Assembly (NCBI GenBank): GCA_002707155.1
Contig: PAME01000001.1
Span: forward strand, 793,379 to 857,378
Origin: Crocinitomicaceae bacterium
GTDB lineage: Bacteria > Bacteroidota > Bacteroidia > Flavobacteriales_G > Salibacteraceae
DNA length: 64,000 bases
Reading direction: 5' to 3'
Below the pieces are notes generated by a model, which was given only the letters and a program-made list of their open reading frames with translations, searched no databases and was not told the DNA's origin. Positions 37,516 to 46,632 of this stretch are shown here, in pieces (position 1 is the stretch's first letter; every line of letters starts with the position of its first letter). The position numbers and the translations under genes are program-made.

Positions 37516-38318
37516 TGACTTTATGCTTGGTGTTATCCAAAATTGCACTGGCTCAGCCCGCAGTTGATGGTTTCATGAAAGGAAAAGGCAATTTGGATTT
37601 GGTTGGAGGTATAAACTTCGATACCTTTTCTAAATACCATGCTTTTAATGGCTTAGTTCCGGTAGGTCGATCGACTACAAGCGCCAGTATTTTTGCTGCA
37701 GCGGGGATCACGAATTGGCTCGATGCACAAGTAAACCTTCCGTACGTAATGACTGCTTCCAATTGGTCAAACTTGCAAGATGTTTCACTTTTTTTGAAAG
37801 CTAGGTTATTAAATAAATCATTAAATAGAGGAACATTCTCCACCTTAATTTCAGGTGGATTCAGCACTCCAATTTCAGATTACCCAACTCAAGGATTAAA
37901 TGCAATTGGGCAGCAAGCAACGGCAGTTGATGCACGATTGATAATGCAGTATTTTGCAAACTCTGGCTGGTTTGGGATGCTTCAAGGTGGAATCACAAGT
38001 CGGTCTAATCCAACACCAACTTCAGCTCCCGTTGCGGCAAAAATCGGAAAAGCTGCAGAAAATTATTACTTCGACATTTATTATGATTTTCAAAATACAG
38101 AAGGTGGTGCAGACTATCTAGACGGAACAAATCCAGCATTTACAAGTCTGGGAGTATCTTATCATAAATTAGGAGGAACTTTTTATAAGCCGTTTAGCAG
38201 CGGAAAAATGGGTTTAGCTTTTGGCGCTTATGCTGTTTTGGCAGGGCGAAATGTTGGGCAATCTTTTGGTGGAAGTGCTGCGTTTATTTATAAAATGAAA
38301 TACTTGAAAAATGAGTAG
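37494..38318 (+). CDS. Predicted outer-membrane beta-barrel protein
   Basis: 274 residues: a signal peptide (about 1-20, ends KIALAQ) and alternating amphipathic strands rich in Gly and aromatic residues (WLDAQVNLPYVMTAS, FSTLISGGFSTP, KMGLAFGAYAVLAGR). It resembles transporter-like or porin-like barrels annotated only as hypothetical. It overlaps both neighbours (22 bp upstream, 8 bp downstream), so translation is tightly coupled to the oxidoreductase and the membrane polyferredoxin; a shared role such as substrate entry is an inference. Confidence 0.7.
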   Translation: MGKNIFIVTLCLVLSKIALAQPAVDGFMKGKGNLDLVGGINFDTFSKYHAFNGLVPVGRSTTSASIFAAAGITNWLDAQVNLPYVMTASNWSNLQDVSLFLKARLLNKSLNRGTFSTLISGGFSTPISDYPTQGLNAIGQQATAVDARLIMQYFANSGWFGMLQGGITSRSNPTPTSAPVAAKIGKAAENYYFDIYYDFQNTEGGADYLDGTNPAFTSLGVSYHKLGGTFYKPFSSGKMGLAFGAYAVLAGRNVGQSFGGSAAFIYKMKYLKNE

Positions 38319-39696
38319 TGTAAATCAAAAGAACCTGCTGAATACAGTAGGAGTTCCAGCTGGATTAGTACTCAGTTTTTTGGGGTTAGCTATCTTGATA
38401 TTATCTTGGCTAGGCATAAGTCTTTCCCCTATATTTCTTTGGCTGTGCTTAGGGAGTTTGCTTACAGGTATGATGGTATTTGGGGTGTCAACTTATGCAG
38501 GTGAATCGGACGGAATAAAAAACAATGGAATTTGGACCAATAGCCTTACCAATAGAGGTTTACTAGCTTGGGTCAGTGGAGTAGTAATTACTGGATTTTA
38601 TATTGAACTGTATTGGTATCCAGAACTTCTAGGTTTAAATAGCGAAGGAGTCAACACTGGAATGATTGCTTTTTTCGATCCTTTGAGTTATGCAATTAAA
38701 GGAGCTCCGGCCAGTCAATGGTTTGTTTACGGTACCATTTACACCATTTGTATTGTAGGCTTGGGAGTTAAGTTTGTTTTCAAATACATTCATAACCGCT
38801 ATCAATTGTGGAGAACGATTTCGGTAATGGCGGCTCAGTTGTTTCTTGCTTATTTTATTCCGGAAATATTAGAAGGGATGAACCAAGACCAGCCATATTT
38901 CGCGAAAGATTTAAAGTATTTCTGGCCACTCAATTATTACTTCTTTGAAGATTGGCATCTAAATAATATGACGGACCAAGCTTCAGGCGCAATGGGCATG
39001 TTTTATATGGTTTGGGGAATTCTCGGTTTTACAGTTTTGACTCCAATTATCACCTATTTCGTAGGCAAGAGGTGGTATTGCAGTTGGGTATGTGGTTGCG
39101 GAGGCTTGGCTGAAACTGCTGGTGACCCATTTCGTCATTTGTCTGATAAAAGCATTAAATCTTGGAAGCTTGAACGCTGGCTAATTCATGGAGTTTTGGT
39201 ATATATAAGCGTGGTAACTGCGGTAGTATTGTATGCCTATTTTACGAATTCAAGTTCATTTTTGGGGCTCGATGTCAATACTTATTTCAGAAGACCGTAC
39301 GCATTTCTTATTGGTGCTGCTTTTTCGGGAATAATTGGGGTTGGATTTTATCCATTATTAGGCAATCGAGTGTGGTGCAGGTTTGGTTGTCCTATGGCTG
39401 CATATATGGGAATCGTGCAACGTTTTAAGTCAAAATTCAGGATTACAACTAATGGCGGTCAATGCATTTCTTGCGGCAACTGCTCTGTTTATTGTGAGCA
39501 GGGAATTGATGTTCGCTCCTATGCTCAAAAAGGGCAAAATATAGTTCGTGCTTCTTGCGTTGGTTGCGGAGTGTGTTCAGCAGTTTGTCCGCGTGGAGTT
39601 TTAAAATTAGAAAATGGGCCTGAGGAAAATCGTGTAAACGATAATCCAATTTTGATTGGTCATGAGAAAACAGAATTAAATAAAGAGGTGATTTAG
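38311..39696 (+). CDS. NapH/NosR-like membrane polyferredoxin (4Fe-4S)
   Basis: 461 residues. About seven membrane helices carry two Cys motifs of the NapH/NosR type (WYCSWVCGCGG near 250 and VWCRFGCP near 350). Two 4Fe-4S ferredoxin clusters follow at the C-terminus (CISCGNCSVYCEQG and CVGCGVCSAVCPRG). Such proteins pass electrons between the quinone pool or cytoplasmic donors and periplasmic reductases. No terminal reductase (Nap, Nos, Nir) is nearby, so the electron acceptor is unknown. Coupled to the upstream barrel and oxidoreductase genes by overlaps. Confidence 0.88.
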   Translation: MSSVNQKNLLNTVGVPAGLVLSFLGLAILILSWLGISLSPIFLWLCLGSLLTGMMVFGVSTYAGESDGIKNNGIWTNSLTNRGLLAWVSGVVITGFYIELYWYPELLGLNSEGVNTGMIAFFDPLSYAIKGAPASQWFVYGTIYTICIVGLGVKFVFKYIHNRYQLWRTISVMAAQLFLAYFIPEILEGMNQDQPYFAKDLKYFWPLNYYFFEDWHLNNMTDQASGAMGMFYMVWGILGFTVLTPIITYFVGKRWYCSWVCGCGGLAETAGDPFRHLSDKSIKSWKLERWLIHGVLVYISVVTAVVLYAYFTNSSSFLGLDVNTYFRRPYAFLIGAAFSGIIGVGFYPLLGNRVWCRFGCPMAAYMGIVQRFKSKFRITTNGGQCISCGNCSVYCEQGIDVRSYAQKGQNIVRASCVGCGVCSAVCPRGVLKLENGPEENRVNDNPILIGHEKTELNKEVI

Positions 39697-39701
39697 GCTG
39701 A

Positions 39702-40403
39702 ATGAAAAAGTATTTGATACTTATGTTGGTTCAATCGATATTGATTGCCGCAGCAATTATTAACAGCTCTTTTAAGCCGGAAGTTTTAGCAGTTAATACC
39801 CTAGCAACAACTGATTGGTCCCTTACTCCGATTTATAGTAAAACTTATTTTGATAATGGTGTGCTCAAAGCAGAGGGTAGGTTGTTGGATAGTAATAAAA
39901 TTGGCTGGTGGAACTTTTATTACTCGAATAACAACATAAAGAAGAAAGGGGCCTATTTGAAAGGAGAGAAACATGGTTTTTGGGAAACTTTTTATAAAAA
40001 TGGTCAAACTGAATTACTATTAGAATGGAATCAAGGTCTAAAATCCGGTTGGGCAAAAAGGTATTTTGAAAACGGTAAATTGAATTGGGTCGGTGAGTTT
40101 AAAGACGATCAAAAAACGGGACTATGGAAATCCTTCTACTCAAACGGAGAACTTAAAGAAACGGGATTTTTTTCTCACAACACGAAAGTGGGCTGGTGGA
40201 GGTTTTGGGATGCAAATGGTAATATTTTAGAAGAAGGCGATTACGCAAATAACCAAAAAAACGGATTTTATAAAACGTTTTATGCAGATAGTCTTCTAAA
40301 GACAGAGGGCTATTATTTTAACGACGAACCAACTGGAGAATGGCGTTATTATAAAGAAGATGGTAGATTCGATCAAGTTATAAAAATTGAAGATGACGAA
40401 TAA
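39702..40403 (+). CDS. Secreted MORN-repeat protein
   Basis: 233 residues: an N-terminal membrane or signal segment (residues 1-22) and then about eight MORN_2-type repeats of the form YFxNGxLxxxGxFxxxxKxGxWxxYY (for example GEKHGFWETFYKNGQ, DDQKTGLWKSFYSNGEL). These repeats form an elongated beta sheet. Function unknown; presumably envelope-associated. It starts 5 bp after the polyferredoxin gene and overlaps the following glycosyltransferase. Confidence 0.85.
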   Translation: MKKYLILMLVQSILIAAAIINSSFKPEVLAVNTLATTDWSLTPIYSKTYFDNGVLKAEGRLLDSNKIGWWNFYYSNNNIKKKGAYLKGEKHGFWETFYKNGQTELLLEWNQGLKSGWAKRYFENGKLNWVGEFKDDQKTGLWKSFYSNGELKETGFFSHNTKVGWWRFWDANGNILEEGDYANNQKNGFYKTFYADSLLKTEGYYFNDEPTGEWRYYKEDGRFDQVIKIEDDE

Positions 40404-41097
40404 GCCTGCCGATATTTCAATTGCCGTTGTAATTCCTGCTTTTAACGAAGAAAATGCAATTGGAAAGGTACTAAATGATATTCCGAAAGAATGGGTGGAT
40501 GGTGTTGTTGTGGTGGATAATAACTCTTCTGACTCCACTAAGGAAAAAGCAAAAGAGTATGGCGCAATTGTTCTTGAAGAACCCTTTCAAGGTTATGGAG
40601 CCTCCTGTCTATGCGGAATAAATTATTTGATGGATCAAGATATAGTAGCAGATATTATTGTTTTTCTTGATGCTGACTATTCTGATTTTCCAGAAGAACT
40701 CCCCAAAATAGTAGAGCCAATATTGACTCAGCAAATGGATATGGTTATTGGATCAAGGGCCTTGGGGAACAGAGAGCCCGGCTCAATGACTGTTCCTCAA
40801 ATTTTTGGCAATTGGTTGGCAACGAAACTACTGCGTGTATTTTTTGGTGTCAGTTATACAGATTTGGGCCCATTTAGAGCGATAACAACAAAAGCATTAA
40901 ATAGCTTACAAATGCAAGACAAAACCTATGGTTGGACAGTTGAAATGCAAGTGAAAGCGGCTAAAATGAATTTGAAAACTACCGAAGTCCCAGTGAATTA
41001 TAAAAATAGGGTGGGGGTTTCAAAAATATCAGGAACGGTTAAAGGGACTGTATTGGCAGGCTATAAAATAATTCAAACCATATTCAAATACGCTTAA
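40393..41097 (+). CDS. Family 2 glycosyltransferase, DPM1/polyprenyl-phosphate type
   Basis: 234 residues from the ATG inside the end of the MORN gene; an in-frame TTG two codons earlier is less likely. Motifs: AVVIPAFNEENAIGKVL, VVDNNSSDSTKEKA, GYGASCLCGI and VFLDADYSDFPEEL (the metal-binding Asp pair), then SMTVPQIFGNWLATKLLR. It resembles dolichol-phosphate mannose synthases and probably loads a sugar onto a lipid carrier. The next gene, 1 bp on, is a processive-type glycosyltransferase, so the two may share a pathway. Confidence 0.88.
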   Translation: MTNKPADISIAVVIPAFNEENAIGKVLNDIPKEWVDGVVVVDNNSSDSTKEKAKEYGAIVLEEPFQGYGASCLCGINYLMDQDIVADIIVFLDADYSDFPEELPKIVEPILTQQMDMVIGSRALGNREPGSMTVPQIFGNWLATKLLRVFFGVSYTDLGPFRAITTKALNSLQMQDKTYGWTVEMQVKAAKMNLKTTEVPVNYKNRVGVSKISGTVKGTVLAGYKIIQTIFKYA

Positions 41098-41098
41098 T

Positions 41099-42574
41099 AT
41101 GCTTATTCTAGTTTGGGCTATTATCATCATTTATGGAGTGCTAAGCTGCTTCATTTTCCTGTATTCGCTAACGCAGCTTACGCTGACTTTGAACTATCGA
41201 AAAGCGAACAAAAATAAGGGTGCGCAGCCATTGAAAAAGCTGGACAAGTTTCCAATGGTCACGATACAATTGCCCATTTTTAATGAACAATACGTGAGTG
41301 AACGACTAATCGACGCCACTGCGAAAATTGACTACCCTAAAGATAAATTAGAAATTCAAGTATTGGATGATTCTACTGATGAAACCTTTGAACTTATTGC
41401 TAATAAAGTAGGTGCTTTGCAGCAAGACGGGTTTAATATTAAACACATACACAGGGTAAATCGACAGGGGTACAAAGCTGGAGCATTGTCAGCAGGATTG
41501 GCGATTTGTGAAGGTGATTATGTCGCTATTTTCGATGCTGACTTTATACCATCGCAGAGTTTTTTAATGGACAGTTTGATCCATTTTACACAAAACAAAA
41601 TAGGATTGGTGCAAACCAAGTGGCTGCATCTGAATAAGAACTATAATTTCCTTACCCGAATGCAGGCCTTTGGTTTAGATGCTCATTTTACGGTTGAGCA
41701 AGGTGGACGGAATGCAGCAGGACATTTCATTAACTTTAATGGAACTGCTGGAGTTTGGAGAAAAGAGTGTATAAATGATGCCGGTGGCTGGGAATCCGAT
41801 ACGCTAACCGAAGACTTGGATTTGAGTTATCGGGCTCAACTAAAAGGGTGGGAGTTTAAATACCTTGAAGGAGTTGGTTCACCTGCTGAATTGCCTGCTG
41901 CTATGAACGCGCTTAAAACGCAGCAGTATCGTTGGAATAAAGGAGCCGCGGAATGTGCTGTAAAGAATTTGGATAAAGTAATTAAGTCAAAAGACGTTTC
42001 GAATTCAACAAAAGTTTATGCAATTTTTCACTTGATGAACAGTTTTGTTTTTGTTTGTATTCTTCTTACTGGCTTACTTTCAGGGCCTTTAATGTACATT
42101 AAGAGCATATATTTCGAATTTGGATATCTGTTTCAACTAGCAGCGTTTTTCTCACTGAGTTTTGTTTTCCTCGCCTTTTTTTATTGGACATCAACTGCAA
42201 TGAATTATGAGAATAAGACCAAAGGTTTTTTGAAATTTATTGGTTCTTTTCCAATTTTTCTTTCAGTATATATGGGGTTATCCTTACATAATGCGCTGGC
42301 GGTTTTTGAGGGTTATGCAGGTAAAAAAAGTCCTTTTGTACGAACACCTAAGTTTAATTTGATTAAAAATGATGGAGTATGGAAAAACAACAAATACATT
42401 TCAAGGAAGATTAATCCATTAACTTATGTTGAGTTGTTTTTGTCCCTTTATTTTATAGCTGCAATAGGCATTGGAGTATACCTTGGTGATAGTGGATTAA
42501 TGCCTTTTCACCTTATGTTAGCCTTTGGCTTTGGGGTTATAGCTTTCTTTTCAGTAGTTCACGCTAAACGTTAG
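41099..42574 (+). CDS. Membrane glycosyltransferase, cellulose-synthase-like GT2
   Basis: 491 residues: one N-terminal helix, a cytoplasmic GT2 domain and four or five C-terminal helices. The canonical set is present: VTIQLPIFNEQYVSERLI, LDDSTDE, FDADF, TEDLDLSYRAQLKGW and QQYRWNKG (the QxxRW motif). Proteins of this kind are often called glucomannan- or ceramide-glucosyltransferase-like. It may make or export an envelope glycan or glycolipid; the product is unknown. End of the plus-strand block that starts at 36187. Confidence 0.9.
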   Translation: MLILVWAIIIIYGVLSCFIFLYSLTQLTLTLNYRKANKNKGAQPLKKLDKFPMVTIQLPIFNEQYVSERLIDATAKIDYPKDKLEIQVLDDSTDETFELIANKVGALQQDGFNIKHIHRVNRQGYKAGALSAGLAICEGDYVAIFDADFIPSQSFLMDSLIHFTQNKIGLVQTKWLHLNKNYNFLTRMQAFGLDAHFTVEQGGRNAAGHFINFNGTAGVWRKECINDAGGWESDTLTEDLDLSYRAQLKGWEFKYLEGVGSPAELPAAMNALKTQQYRWNKGAAECAVKNLDKVIKSKDVSNSTKVYAIFHLMNSFVFVCILLTGLLSGPLMYIKSIYFEFGYLFQLAAFFSLSFVFLAFFYWTSTAMNYENKTKGFLKFIGSFPIFLSVYMGLSLHNALAVFEGYAGKKSPFVRTPKFNLIKNDGVWKNNKYISRKINPLTYVELFLSLYFIAAIGIGVYLGDSGLMPFHLMLAFGFGVIAFFSVVHAKR

Positions 42575-42579
42575 AAGCC

Positions 42580-43320
42580 TTAGATTTTCTGTGCAATTAT
42601 AATTAAGCGATCACTGGTATCTCGATTAAACGTATCTAATTTGTAGTTTCCAAAACTATGAGTGATTTCAAGTTGACTTTGGGCGAAAAGTTGCTCCAGC
42701 TCTTTTTTTGAAAATGCAGTTACTTGTTCAGTAAAACTGTAGTCTCTATTATGGTCATTGAATTCAATTTTTTTGTGAATCACATTGTCCTCAAATATTT
42801 TAGTGATTTTAAAAAGTATCCCTTCAATTTCTTTTTCCTCGTATGGAATCAATTCATTAACCACCTTCACTGAATTTAAAAAATCCAGCACGAAATATCC
42901 TTTACTTTTTAAGTTCTTGGCAACTGCGTCTAGTACTTTTTGATTATCACTTTGATCGTTGAAGTATCCAAAGCTCGTAAATAGGTTAAAAACATAGTCA
43001 AATGCTTCAGTGCGGAATGCTTCGCGCATATCATGAACAGCGAAGTGCAAGTTTTCGTCCGCCATTTTTGTCGCTTCAGTTATTGAATTTTCTGATAAAT
43101 CAATACCGGTAACATCATATCCCAGTTGATTAATGATCAAGGAATGACGACCTTTTCCACAAGCTAAATCTAAAATTTTTGAATTTGATGTTGGATTTAA
43201 ATGGCCAATCAGGTTTTTAATGAAAAACGTTGCCTCGTTTTCATCGCGATCGCGATAGAGCAGGTGGTAATACGAAGTATTGAACCAATCTGAAAACCAA
43301 TTTTTGTTACATTTTTCCAT
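42580..43320 (-). CDS. Class I SAM-dependent methyltransferase
   Basis: 246 residues. The SAM-binding glycine motif is ILDLACGKGRHSLIINQLGYDVTGIDLS, motif II-like FDYVFNLFTSFGYF. The N-terminus NWFSDWFNTSYYHLLYRDRDENEA is typical of a widespread group of unknown substrate. The start codon directly abuts a terminator-like hairpin (43321-43350), whose GGGGGAG arm lies at Shine-Dalgarno distance. Confidence 0.87.
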   Translation of the reverse strand: MEKCNKNWFSDWFNTSYYHLLYRDRDENEATFFIKNLIGHLNPTSNSKILDLACGKGRHSLIINQLGYDVTGIDLSENSITEATKMADENLHFAVHDMREAFRTEAFDYVFNLFTSFGYFNDQSDNQKVLDAVAKNLKSKGYFVLDFLNSVKVVNELIPYEEKEIEGILFKITKIFEDNVIHKKIEFNDHNRDYSFTEQVTAFSKKELEQLFAQSQLEITHSFGNYKLDTFNRDTSDRLIIIAQKI

Positions 43321-43350
43321 AAAAAAAGCTCCCCCATATTGGGAGAGCTT
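43321..43350 (-). terminator. Intrinsic terminator of the S46 peptidase gene, abutting the next start codon
   Basis: On the minus strand AAGCTCTCCC pairs with GGGGGAGCTT (one G-U wobble) around AATAT, followed by seven T and then immediately the ATG of the methyltransferase. It can end transcription of the peptidase gene and also bury the possible ribosome-binding site GGGGGAG. Confidence 0.8.
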
Positions 43351-43376
43351 TCAAAAGTAATTTCTTAAAGTTGTAA

Positions 43377-45548
43377 TTACTCGATTACAGTCATTTCTTT
43401 TACAAGATGACCAGCACCGGCAAATTTGTCGATAATAAATAAGGTGTATCTGATATCTACTGAAATAGTTCTTTGTAGGTTTTGCTCAAATGCAACATCA
43501 CCACTCATCGCTTCCCAGTTACCGTCAAATGCAGTACCAATAAGGTGTCCTTCAGCATTAACTACTCCGCTACCAGAGTTTCCTCCGGTAATGTCATTGT
43601 TAGATAGAAAACATACTCTCAATTCTCCATCTTTACCGTAACGACCGAAGTCTTTGTCCTTTATCATTTTGATTAATTTGGAGGGAGCATCAAACTCTAA
43701 ATCACCAGGAGTATACTTTTCAAGAATACCTTCTGCGGTTGTGTAATACTCATAAAACACTGCATCACGTGCCTCGTAAGGAAGTATGTTTCCATAAGTC
43801 AATCTCAACGTTGAATTAGCATCTGGGTAGTATGACTTGTTTGGATTCATTTGACGAATTGCATCAATATACAAACGCTCTGCCTTGGCGATATCCATAC
43901 TTGCTTGCTGTCTAGCCGGAACTACTGTATTGTAAAAGTCATCCCAAACTGCTTTTGAAATTTTAAATGCTGGATCTTTCAATATGGATTTCGCATTTGC
44001 TTTATTTAGAAAAGCTTCCATTTTATCTTCATCATCAAACATTGATTTCTTAGCTACCCATTTAGCCAATTTCATATAATCACCTTTTGATTTTTTAATC
44101 AAGGTTTGAAAATACTCAGGACGATCAGCCTCAGGAATAGCTTCTGCATACATTTCGAATATTGCAGCCATTACATTGATATCAACTGCTTTATTGTAGT
44201 TTTTAAAGTGTTTTGCGTTTTGATCTTTTAATTTTTGAGTCATTTCATCGATCACTTTTGGATCGGTATCGTCCTTCTCAAGCATTGCAGCAAATTTCCC
44301 GTAATTACGAGCCAACGCACTCATTTCAACTCCTTGAGAAGCAAACCCTTCTACAAAAAAGTTATACTTAGTTTGGCTAGACTTCATTGCCTCAAAACCA
44401 TTCTTATATAAACTCAACACTTCTCCGTACTTCGCTTTTCTATCTGAATTTGCGGTTGACCATTTTTCGAAATCAGCTTCTTCTGAACGTTTTTTATCAG
44501 CAACACCAAGCGAATTCAGCGCTTTTGTCATACCAATAAAGTTTTTCCAATAATTACTTACACCTGCATGCTTGCTTGCGTATTGAATTTGAATCGCTTC
44601 ACTAGAATTCATTCCTTCTTCGTACAAGTCTAGTTTAGTTCTTCTTAATTTAATTCGATCTGGGTAGTCAACATTCACCTTATGGTCTACACCAAAAGAA
44701 CTCATGTATCGATCTGTTCCACCAGGAAAACCGAAGATCATAGAGAAATCGTCTTTTTTAGTTCCTTTAATATTTACTGGAAGATGATGTTTAGGCGTGT
44801 AAGGAACATTTTCTGCGGAATATTGAGCTGGCTTGTTTTCTGCATTTGAGTAAATTCTGAACATAGTGAAATCGCCTGTGTGACGAGGCCACATCCAGTT
44901 ATCGGTATCACCACCAAATTTCCCGATAGAAGAAGGAGGAGCTCCAACTAATCTAACATCAGGAAATACTTCGTAAACAAACATGTAATATTCATTTCCT
45001 GCAAAAAAACTTTTAATAACTGCTTTAAATCTTCCTTCTTCGCTATTCGCTTTTGAAAGGCTATCCATTATTGGCCGAGCAGCTTGAGCACGCTGTATTT
45101 CATTCATCGTATCGTTCATTGCTTCCAAAATCATTGGAGTAACGTCGTCCATATGGTGAAGAATGGAAATAGAAAATCCTGCTGGAATTTCTTCTTCTTT
45201 GGTCATTGCCCAGAAACCATCTTTCAAATAATTGTGTTCAGTGGTACTGTTATCTTGAATTACTCCAAAACCACAATGGTGATTAGTAATGAATAACCCT
45301 TGTTTTGAAACGATTTCTCCAGAACAAAAATTACGCGCCGGACTTCCCAATCCAACTATAGCATCCTTCAGTGATGCGTTATTTACACTGTAGATTTCTT
45401 CTGGAGTCAATTTGAGTCCAGCTTTCTGCATATCTACATAGTTAAGGCGTTTAACTAACATAGGTAGCCACATTCCTTCGTCAGCCTTTGCATTTGGCTG
45501 AAACATTAGCGCTATGGTAGCGCACAATAAAATTCCTTTTCTTAACAT
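43377..45548 (-). CDS. S46 family dipeptidyl-peptidase, DPP7-like
   Basis: 723 residues from the ATG that opens the signal peptide (MLRKGILLCATIALMFQPNA); an earlier in-frame start adds 11 unlikely residues. The chymotrypsin-like triad is visible: His in FITNHHCGFG (about 90), Asp in WMWPRHTGDFTMFRIY, Ser in GGNSGSGVV. In DPP7/DPP11 a single position sets specificity, and here it is Gly (TAFDGNWEAMSGD), as in DPP7, which favours hydrophobic P1 residues. It is a periplasmic enzyme releasing dipeptides for nutrition. A terminator follows. Confidence 0.93.
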   Translation of the reverse strand: MLRKGILLCATIALMFQPNAKADEGMWLPMLVKRLNYVDMQKAGLKLTPEEIYSVNNASLKDAIVGLGSPARNFCSGEIVSKQGLFITNHHCGFGVIQDNSTTEHNYLKDGFWAMTKEEEIPAGFSISILHHMDDVTPMILEAMNDTMNEIQRAQAARPIMDSLSKANSEEGRFKAVIKSFFAGNEYYMFVYEVFPDVRLVGAPPSSIGKFGGDTDNWMWPRHTGDFTMFRIYSNAENKPAQYSAENVPYTPKHHLPVNIKGTKKDDFSMIFGFPGGTDRYMSSFGVDHKVNVDYPDRIKLRRTKLDLYEEGMNSSEAIQIQYASKHAGVSNYWKNFIGMTKALNSLGVADKKRSEEADFEKWSTANSDRKAKYGEVLSLYKNGFEAMKSSQTKYNFFVEGFASQGVEMSALARNYGKFAAMLEKDDTDPKVIDEMTQKLKDQNAKHFKNYNKAVDINVMAAIFEMYAEAIPEADRPEYFQTLIKKSKGDYMKLAKWVAKKSMFDDEDKMEAFLNKANAKSILKDPAFKISKAVWDDFYNTVVPARQQASMDIAKAERLYIDAIRQMNPNKSYYPDANSTLRLTYGNILPYEARDAVFYEYYTTAEGILEKYTPGDLEFDAPSKLIKMIKDKDFGRYGKDGELRVCFLSNNDITGGNSGSGVVNAEGHLIGTAFDGNWEAMSGDVAFEQNLQRTISVDIRYTLFIIDKFAGAGHLVKEMTVIE

Positions 45549-45656
45549 AATCCTTCTGATTTTTAAAACGTCGGCAAACATAGTGCTTTCATAATTGTAC
45601 TTATAGAATAAAAGTCAAGATTGGTAATATGTTGTTATCAAAGGTCAAAACTTGTG

Positions 45657-46253
45657 ATGGTGATAGGGCCTCAAAACCATATTTTTGTAGTAGACAGTCT
45701 GAGTGCATTGATTAATTTAAAGGAAATAACGAATAATACTCCTGATGAGGACTTGATATTTGTCTATCAAGGCGCTGTTAACGATGAAAGAGTAAAAAAA
45801 TTACTTCAATTAACAGAAAGTGCACTTAATAAGCAAACCATAAAAACGAGTGTAAAGCGTAAAATTTTTAGAGTATTGATGGAAGCGATACAAAACTCCT
45901 ACAAACACCAATGCGAGGTTGTGTTAGGCGACGATTCCTTTAAAGAAATAACTATGGTTTTTTTGCGTCAAGAGCAATTCTATGAATTGATTTTAGGTAA
46001 TTATATCACAAATGAAAAGGTTGATGGCTTAAGAGCTAAAATGGATCAGATTAACGGCCAAAGTGAAAAGGAATTGAAGACAAGTTATCGAAATACATTG
46101 AACAATAACGCCCGCACTAAGGCAGGTGGAAGTGGTTTAGGATTAATGGATATTGCCAGAAAAACAGGAGAACCGTTAAATTATAGTTTTTCAAAAGTGA
46201 ATGAAGATATTGCTTACTTCACCTTCACCGTAAAAATATACAAGGTTGAATAG
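45657..46253 (+). CDS. siaB: SiaB family protein kinase
   Basis: 198 residues from the ATG in TTGTGATGGTG; earlier in-frame starts add residues of no family likeness. The family pattern is clear: FRVLMEAIQNSYKHQ (an N-box-like segment) and GGSGLGLMDIARKTG (a G-box-like ATP site). In Pseudomonas, SiaB phosphorylates SiaC and the phosphatase SiaA removes the phosphate, controlling the diguanylate cyclase SiaD. Only siaC follows here; no siaA or siaD is seen in the window. The stop overlaps the siaC start by 8 bp. Confidence 0.88.
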   Translation: MVIGPQNHIFVVDSLSALINLKEITNNTPDEDLIFVYQGAVNDERVKKLLQLTESALNKQTIKTSVKRKIFRVLMEAIQNSYKHQCEVVLGDDSFKEITMVFLRQEQFYELILGNYITNEKVDGLRAKMDQINGQSEKELKTSYRNTLNNNARTKAGGSGLGLMDIARKTGEPLNYSFSKVNEDIAYFTFTVKIYKVE

Positions 46254-46632
46254 TTTGGAAATAGAAGGTGGGTCAAAAACACCAACAGTTAAATTAGATG
46301 CTGAAAAAGGAACTATAGCGTTAAGTGGAAGATGTATTCCTGAAAATGCTGTTGATTTTTATAAGCCAATTTACGAGTGGTTAGATGAATACGCCACTGG
46401 ACCCAAAGACAACACTACAGTTGAAATTAGATTGGAATACTTTAACACGAGTAGTTCTAAATGTTTGTTGGATGTTTTTAAAAAAGTGGAGCGCTTACAA
46501 AAAGACAATTCCAGTTCTGTAAAAGTGAATTGGTATCACGAAACTGATGACGAAGATATGTTAGAAGCTGGAGAGGATTATGATATTATAATTTCAATGC
46601 CATTTAATATGGTTGAAGTAGACGAGATATGA
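46246..46632 (+). CDS. siaC: SiaC family regulatory phosphoprotein (DUF1987)
   Basis: 128 residues if translation starts at TTG 46246 inside the end of siaB; another TTG lies at 46255 and no ATG fits. The body matches DUF1987: TPTVKLDAEKGTIALSGR, then LEYFNTSSSKCLLDV. Thr68 in FNTSS falls at the same residue number as the phosphorylated Thr68 of Pseudomonas SiaC. It is the substrate of SiaB and a partner-switch regulator. The TTG start inside siaB suggests strict translational coupling. Confidence 0.88.
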   Translation: MNSLEIEGGSKTPTVKLDAEKGTIALSGRCIPENAVDFYKPIYEWLDEYATGPKDNTTVEIRLEYFNTSSSKCLLDVFKKVERLQKDNSSSVKVNWYHETDDEDMLEAGEDYDIIISMPFNMVEVDEI

